Source of the DNA: Thalassospiraceae bacterium
GTDB lineage: Bacteria > Pseudomonadota > Alphaproteobacteria > Rhodospirillales > Magnetovibrionaceae
Length of the DNA stretch: 10,734 nt
Assembly: GCA_030637845.1 (NCBI GenBank)
Contig: DAOWFT010000148.1
Span: 1 to 10,734 of the forward strand
Reading direction: 5' to 3'
Shown here: positions 6,935 to 10,734 of the stretch, one piece after another
Position numbering within the stretch: position 1 is the first letter of the stretch
Layout: each line of letters begins with the position of its first letter
Position numbers and translations under genes: made by a program
The notes under the pieces: generated by a model
What the model saw: only the letters and a program-made list of their open reading frames with translations
Databases searched by the model: none
Told to the model about the DNA's origin: nothing

Positions 6935-8295
6935 CCAAGCTCGCTATTTATCCAAGCATCAAAATCTTTGAGCGCGCGTTTGGCCATTGATGCCTTGCGT
7001 TCGCGGCCTTTAAGCGGGCGGCCATTTGGCCGGGTCTCGTCAGGCAGCGGGAATAGCCCGAAATTGATATTCATGGGCTGAAACGTATCAGCCTCGGCCC
7101 CAACCGTAACGTGGGCGAGCAACGCCCCCATGGCCGTGGTGATTGGCGGTGGGGTTATATCAAGGCCAAGCATTTCCCGCCCGGTAAAGCGTCCGGCCAT
7201 AATTCCCATGGCCGAGCTTTCCACATAGCCTTCGCATCCGGTTATTTGTCCGGCAAAGCGGATTTTTGGGTTGGATTTAAGCCGTAGAGCCCCATCCAGC
7301 AGTTCGGGGCTTTTGATGAACGTGTTTCTGTGCAGGCCGCCTAAACGGGCAAACTCGGCACCCTCAAGACCGGGGATGGTTTTGAAAATACGTTTTTGTT
7401 CGCCGTAGGTAAGCTTGGTCTGGAAGCCAACCATATTCCATAGCGTTCCCAGCTTGTTATCCTGCCTAAGTTGAACAATCGCATTAGGTTTAACAGTGGG
7501 GTTATGGGGGTTGGTTAGCCCAACCGGTTTCATGGGCCCGTATGAAAGCGTTTGTGGGCCGCGTTCGGCCATAACCTCAATGGGTAGGCAGCCTTCGAAG
7601 TAGGGGGTGTTTTCCTCCCATTCCTTGAAACTGACCTTTTCTCCGGTTATCAGCGCGTCAATAAAGCCATCGTACTGATCTTTTGACATGGGAAGGTTGA
7701 TGTAATCGTTGCCATCGCCTTTGTCATAGCGTGACTGGAACCACGCCTTTTCAAAATCAATACTGTCTTTATGAATTATTGGTGCTATGGCATCAAAAAA
7801 TGCCATTTGGTCGCTACCGGTGAGTTTGCGAATGCTTTGCGACAATCCGTCCGAGGTAAGCGGCCCGGTGGCGATTATGACGCTTTTGGCGTCGATGGCC
7901 GTGGGGTCGGTAATTTCCTCGCGCCGTACCTCAATTAATGGATTTTCGCCTATGGCATTGGTGACATACCCGGAAAAGGCATCGCGGTCCACCGCCAATG
8001 CCCCGCCGGCGGGAACACGGGTTTGTTCGGCCGCGCGCATCACCAATGACCCGGCCCGGCGCATTTCCTCGTGCAGGACGCCAACCGCGTTGGCCTCAAA
8101 ATCGTCGGATCTGAATGAATTGGAACACACCAGCTCGGCCAGATCATCACCCTGATGGGCAGCCGTTCCTTGGCCGGGGCGCATTTCGTGCAAAATTACC
8201 GGGATACCCATGGCCGCCAGCGCCCATGCGGCCTCGCTCCCGGCCAAGCCACCGCCTATTACGTGAACCCGGTTATCTGGTATGTTTTGGGGCAT
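6931..8295 (-). CDS. trmFO: Methylenetetrahydrofolate-tRNA-(uracil-5-)-methyltransferase TrmFO
   Basis: TrmFO makes 5-methyluridine at position 54 of the tRNA T-loop, using methylenetetrahydrofolate as carbon donor and FAD as reductant carrier. It replaces the SAM-dependent TrmA in many bacteria. The 454-residue protein has normal length. The FAD-binding Rossmann motif is GGGLAGSEAAWA (about 14-25), followed by the family-typical HEMRP (36-40) and ELVCSNSFRSDD (54-65). GQITGCEGYVESSAMGIMAG (347-366) is a C-terminal hallmark of the GidA/TrmFO family. The start is ATG 8293-8295, and MPQNIPDNRVHVIGGG is a normal N-terminus. No Shine-Dalgarno is visible upstream; a weak TTGCCA-N17-TATCCC pair (8304-8332, minus strand) would place the transcript start about two bases from the ATG, so it could be almost leaderless. 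Its TAG overlaps the hydrolase TAG. Confidence 0.96.
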   Translation of the reverse strand: MPQNIPDNRVHVIGGGLAGSEAAWALAAMGIPVILHEMRPGQGTAAHQGDDLAELVCSNSFRSDDFEANAVGVLHEEMRRAGSLVMRAAEQTRVPAGGALAVDRDAFSGYVTNAIGENPLIEVRREEITDPTAIDAKSVIIATGPLTSDGLSQSIRKLTGSDQMAFFDAIAPIIHKDSIDFEKAWFQSRYDKGDGNDYINLPMSKDQYDGFIDALITGEKVSFKEWEENTPYFEGCLPIEVMAERGPQTLSYGPMKPVGLTNPHNPTVKPNAIVQLRQDNKLGTLWNMVGFQTKLTYGEQKRIFKTIPGLEGAEFARLGGLHRNTFIKSPELLDGALRLKSNPKIRFAGQITGCEGYVESSAMGIMAGRFTGREMLGLDITPPPITTAMGALLAHVTVGAEADTFQPMNINFGLFPLPDETRPNGRPLKGRERKASMAKRALKDFDAWINSELG

Positions 8296-8352
8296 GGCTG
8301 GCAGGGATAATGCTTATGAGGGAAGGTGGCAATACCTTTTGTTCCGCTTTCC

Positions 8353-8381
8353 TTGACTTGGCGTTACTCCGGGACTAATTC
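8353..8381 (+). promoter_or_regulatory. Candidate sigma70-type promoter of the rhodanese gene
   Basis: TTGACT (8353-8358) and TAATTC (8376-8381) are separated by an ideal 17 bases. The transcript would start near 8388 and have a leader of about 34 bases that ends in a strong Shine-Dalgarno. No operator-like symmetry is visible around it. Confidence 0.5.
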
Positions 8382-8421
8382 ATCAGCAAGATTGACCAAT
8401 TTAACACAAAGGAGATAAACC

Positions 8422-8859
8422 GTGGATCAGCTTACCTCGGATTCAATGCTCAGCATCGCGCTTGCCGCAAGCATTTTTATTATATTCAAGTTCATGCCTC
8501 GCATATTGGCGTGGGGAATACCATTTCACAGCCCAGATGTAATCAAGGGCCGCATGGACAACGGCGATAACGTTCTGGTTATCGATGTGCGCACAGGCGC
8601 AGAATTTACCGGTAAATTGGGCCATGTTCCGGGCTCCATCAACCTTGATGTCGCAACGCTGGCGGGCAAGATAAACGAGCTGGGTGAAAAGCTTGCCCCG
8701 CATAAGGATGCGCCGGTGGTGGTTACTTGCCGCACCCATAACCGCTCACCGCGGGCGGCAAAGATTTTAAAATCGGCTGGTTTTAATGATGTTTCGATTC
8801 TTAATGGCGGGCTTACCGCATGGAACAAGGCCGGACATCCAACCGAACGCCAAGTCTAA
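8422..8859 (+). CDS. Membrane-anchored rhodanese-like sulfurtransferase
   Basis: The 145-residue protein has one N-terminal membrane helix (about 9-24) followed by a single rhodanese domain (about 36-143). Conserved features are VLVIDVRTGAEFTGK (51-65), GHVPGSINLD (67-76), the active-site loop CRTHNRS (103-109) with Cys103 as sulfur-carrying residue and Arg108 at the usual place, and NGGLTAWNKAGHP near the end. Such proteins move sulfane sulfur from donors such as thiosulfate or persulfides to acceptors; the real donor and acceptor here are unknown. With a short N-terminus and a basic segment after the helix (KFMPR), the catalytic domain probably faces the cytoplasm. The start is GTG at 8422, set by the near-perfect AAAGGAG at 8408-8414, seven bases upstream. 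It is a single-gene unit with its own promoter and terminator. Confidence 0.9.
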   Translation: MDQLTSDSMLSIALAASIFIIFKFMPRILAWGIPFHSPDVIKGRMDNGDNVLVIDVRTGAEFTGKLGHVPGSINLDVATLAGKINELGEKLAPHKDAPVVVTCRTHNRSPRAAKILKSAGFNDVSILNGGLTAWNKAGHPTERQV

Positions 8860-8875
8860 AACACCAGATTTCAAA

Positions 8876-8939
8876 GAAATGGCGGGCGCTGAGCAAACCT
8901 TCTAGGTCTTGCTAGGTCTTGGCGTCCGCTATTTTTTTT
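8876..8939 (+). terminator. Intrinsic terminator of the rhodanese gene, with a 10-base tandem duplication in the loop side
   Basis: A GC-rich stem pairs 8882-8893 (GCGGGCGCTGAG) with 8918-8929 (CTTGGCGTCCGC), allowing G-U pairs. It is followed by TA and eight T (8932-8939). A tandem repeat of CTAGGTCTTG (8902-8911, 8912-8921) makes up most of the loop and part of the right arm. An alternative inner hairpin, AGCAAACCT with AGGT-C-TTGCT (8892-8913), could compete. The terminator ends three bases before the stop of the convergent small gene. Confidence 0.8.
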
Positions 8940-8942
8940 GCA

Positions 8943-9125
8943 TCATTTTTGGCGCGGGCCTTGGGCGTCCATGTTCGGGCGAACGAGGGAGGTTGGGCTC
9001 CATTCTTTTTTGCCGTTTAGGTCGAGAAATAGCTCGCATTTAACGGTCACGCTAACCGCAATATTCGTGCATTTACCGCCAGAATTATAAAAGCAGACGT
9101 CTCTTTCGCACTCTAGTTTTCCCAT
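8943..9125 (-). CDS. Small four-cysteine protein, DUF1540-like
   Basis: This 60-residue protein has four cysteines spaced C6-x4-C11-x7-C19-x10-C30, inside LECERDVCFYNSGGKC and VTVKCELF. The pattern C-x4-C-x-Y-N-x4-C followed by an alternating I/V strand and a final C-x2-F recalls the DUF1540 family, small proteins thought to bind a metal through four cysteines. That assignment is from memory of the pattern and not from a search. The last 20 residues look unstructured. Its reality is supported by the ordered cysteine pattern, an ATG at 9123-9125, and AGGGG on the minus strand (9133-9137) seven bases upstream. It sits between uvrA and the rhodanese terminator. The two palindromes upstream suggest it is individually regulated. 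Function unknown. Confidence 0.62.
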   Translation of the reverse strand: MGKLECERDVCFYNSGGKCTNIAVSVTVKCELFLDLNGKKEWSPTSLVRPNMDAQGPRQK

Positions 9126-9175
9126 AATGCCGCCCCTGACAATATTTAATTTAACATCAAATTTTATCTATTTTG

Positions 9176-9189
9176 TCCGTATATACGGA
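9176..9189. promoter_or_regulatory. Perfect 14-base palindrome TCCGTATATACGGA
   Basis: The sequence is its own reverse complement. It lies 51 bases before the start of the small cysteine gene, next to a possible minus-strand -10 element (TAGATA, 9165-9170). It would therefore fall in the core promoter, a position expected for a repressor or a MerR-type activator. I cannot name the regulator. Confidence 0.55.
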
Positions 9190-9196
9190 TATGGGA

Positions 9197-9212
9197 TGTG
9201 ACGAACGTCACA
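9197..9212. promoter_or_regulatory. CRP-family site TGTGACGAACGTCACA
   Basis: The 16-base sequence has perfect dyad symmetry around a central AA and matches the Escherichia coli CRP consensus TGTGA-N6-TCACA exactly. The only gene it precedes here is the minus-strand small cysteine gene. If TAGATA at 9165-9170 is the -10 element, the site is centred near -46, close to the -41.5 of class II activation. Alphaproteobacterial CRP/FNR relatives can have other consensus sites, so the binding protein is uncertain. Confidence 0.55.
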
Positions 9213-9267
9213 CCTCGCCCGGCATGGCTAATATGTAGAATTAGGAAAATTGCTTAACTATTTGAAA

Positions 9268-10734
9268 TTAAGCTATTTTCTTTTTTTTGGATGTTTGGGT
9301 TTTGAGGCATTTTTTAAGGTAATTACCGGTGTGGCTTTTCGGGTTTGCCGCCACCTGTTCCGGGGTTCCCTGGGCCACAATCTGCCCGCCGCCGGAACCG
9401 CCCTCGGGGCCAAGGTCAATTATCCAGTCTGCAGTTTTGATGACATCAAGGTTGTGCTCGATAACCACCATGGTATTCCCGGCATCAACCAGCGCGTGAA
9501 GTACCTCCAGCAGCTTGTTTACATCGTGAAAGTGAAGCCCGGTGGTGGGTTCGTCCAGAATATATAGCGTCCGCCCGGTGGCTCGTTTGGACAGTTCCTT
9601 GGCTAGCTTTACCCTTTGTGCCTCGCCACCGGAAAGGGTGGTGGCCTGCTGGCCCAGATGTATGTAATCAAGCCCCACTTGGGTCAGGGTTGCCAGCTTG
9701 TCCTTTATGGAGGGAACGGCCTTGAAAAAAGCCAAACCCTCTTCCACCGTCATATCCAGAACATCGGCAATTGATTTGTCGCGAAACTGTATTTCCAGCG
9801 TTTCGCGGTTGTAACGCCGGCCTTTGCAGACATCACATTCAACATAAACATCGGGCAGGAAGTGCATTTCAATTTTGATTACGCCATCGCCCTGACAGGC
9901 CTCGCAACGCCCACCTTTTACGTTAAACGAAAACCTTCCGGCCTTGTATCCGCGACGCTTGGCCTCGGGCAGGGCGGCAAACCATTCACGAATGGGGGTA
10001 AACGCGCCGGTATAGGTGGCTGGGTTTGATCTTGGGGTGCGGCCAATGGGCGATTGGTCAATATCGACGACCTTGTCTATTAGCTCCAACCCGTCAATGC
10101 GTTTGTGGCTTCCGGGGTGGACACGACCCCCATGCAGACGCTTGGCCGTGGCCCGGTAAAGGGTATCGACCACCAGCGTCGATTTACCACCGCCGGAAAC
10201 GCCGGTGACACAGGTAAATGTCCCCAGTGGGAAATCAGCATCAATTTGTTTCAGGTTGTTTTGTTCGGCCCCCACCACGGTTAGCTTTTGGCCGTGACCA
10301 TCCCGGCGTACCTTGGGCACAGCTACTTCTTGTTTGCCGTTGAGATACTGTCCGGTCAGGCTTTTCTTGCTCGCCATTATTTTTTTAGGCGTGCCAATGG
10401 CAACAATGTCGCCGCCATGAACTCCGGCGCCGGGGCCCATATCTATGACGTAATCGGCTGAACGGATGGCATCTTCGTCGTGTTCGACTACGATTACCGT
10501 GTTGCCTAAATCGCGCAGCCTTTTCAATGTTCCGAGCAGGCGATCATTATCGCGCTGATGCAGCCCAATCGACGGCTCATCCAGTACATACAAAACACCG
10601 GTAAGGCCCGAACCTATTTGGCTGGCAAGGCGGATACGCTGACTTTCGCCACCGGAAAGTGTGCCCGATGCACGGGCCAGGGTAAGATATTCAAGCCCGA
10701 CATTTTTAAGAAAACCCAGGCGCTCGTTAATTTC
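9268..10734 (-). CDS. uvrA: UvrABC system protein A (C-terminal half, start outside window)
   Basis: UvrA is the damage-sensing ATPase of nucleotide-excision repair; its dimer loads UvrB onto damaged DNA. The frame is open to the right edge, so 488 of about 950 residues are visible. In order: the signature of the first ATPase site, GTLSGGESQRIRLAS (fragment 24-38); its Walker B, LYVLDEPSIGLHQRD (48-62); the second Walker A, GVSGGGKST (178-186); the zinc module CEAC and CDVC (Cys277, 280, 300, 303); the second signature, TTLSGGEAQRVKLAKEL; and Walker B, LYILDEPTTGLHFHD. The Walker A has Gly where many UvrA proteins have Ser, which I do not think disables it. The protein ends in a lysine-rich tail (TSKKKKIA). 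Apparent starts inside the window, such as TTG at 10593, are internal. Confidence 0.97.
   Translation of the reverse strand, partial: EINERLGFLKNVGLEYLTLARASGTLSGGESQRIRLASQIGSGLTGVLYVLDEPSIGLHQRDNDRLLGTLKRLRDLGNTVIVVEHDEDAIRSADYVIDMGPGAGVHGGDIVAIGTPKKIMASKKSLTGQYLNGKQEVAVPKVRRDGHGQKLTVVGAEQNNLKQIDADFPLGTFTCVTGVSGGGKSTLVVDTLYRATAKRLHGGRVHPGSHKRIDGLELIDKVVDIDQSPIGRTPRSNPATYTGAFTPIREWFAALPEAKRRGYKAGRFSFNVKGGRCEACQGDGVIKIEMHFLPDVYVECDVCKGRRYNRETLEIQFRDKSIADVLDMTVEEGLAFFKAVPSIKDKLATLTQVGLDYIHLGQQATTLSGGEAQRVKLAKELSKRATGRTLYILDEPTTGLHFHDVNKLLEVLHALVDAGNTMVVIEHNLDVIKTADWIIDLGPEGGSGGGQIVAQGTPEQVAANPKSHTGNYLKKCLKTQTSKKKKIA

Noticed and set aside
9245..9288. Hairpin GAAAAT-T-GCTTAA / TTAAGC-T-ATTTTC followed by eight T on the plus strand.
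   Set aside because: No plus-strand gene lies upstream that is not already terminated at 8939, and the T-run is the complement of the lysine codons at the end of uvrA. On the minus strand, where it could end uvrA, no T-tract follows outside the stem. It remains only a weak uvrA terminator candidate.

Overview
The window looks like chromosomal DNA from an alphaproteobacterium with intermediate GC content. Three things suggest this: a secD-secF pair followed directly by an Mth938/DUF498-domain gene, an arrangement I associate with alphaproteobacteria; folate-dependent trmFO; and the overall protein style. The lineage cannot be fixed from sequence alone. No rRNA, tRNA, CRISPR array, transposase or phage gene is visible. 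Two genes are cut by the window edges: secD at the left and uvrA at the right.

Layout. Positions 1-2470 (+ strand) hold the 3' part of secD, complete secF and a small Mth938-domain gene, with gaps of 13 and 21 bases. They look like one operon and end in a hairpin at 2493-2522 that can work on both strands. Positions 2545-3156 (- strand) encode a five-helix membrane protein like the membrane domain of PuuD; its leader carries a 16-base tandem repeat that includes the ribosome binding site. Positions 3384-5858 (- strand) encode a large secreted protein with three parts: an ankyrin-like N-terminus, about 500 residues of Pro/Glu/Val/Ala-rich linker, and a C-terminal domain I do not recognise. A divergent spacer with an inverted repeat separates it from a periplasmic alpha/beta hydrolase (6038-6934, + strand). 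That gene runs tail to tail into trmFO (6931-8295, - strand), and the two stop codons share a CTAG. A membrane-anchored rhodanese (8422-8859, + strand) has a good promoter, a strong Shine-Dalgarno sequence and a terminator. A small four-cysteine protein (8943-9125, - strand) follows, with two palindromes upstream, one matching TGTGA-N6-TCACA exactly. The C-terminal half of uvrA (9268-10734, - strand) closes the window.

How the genes work together. SecDF is the accessory motor of Sec protein export. Three other products here appear to be exported or membrane-bound: the ankyrin/linker protein, the hydrolase and the rhodanese. TrmFO modifies tRNA and UvrA starts nucleotide-excision repair; both are housekeeping. 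Apart from the secDF operon the genes look like single units, not one pathway. The least explained parts are the large envelope protein with its unknown C-terminal domain, and the small cysteine protein with its regulatory region.
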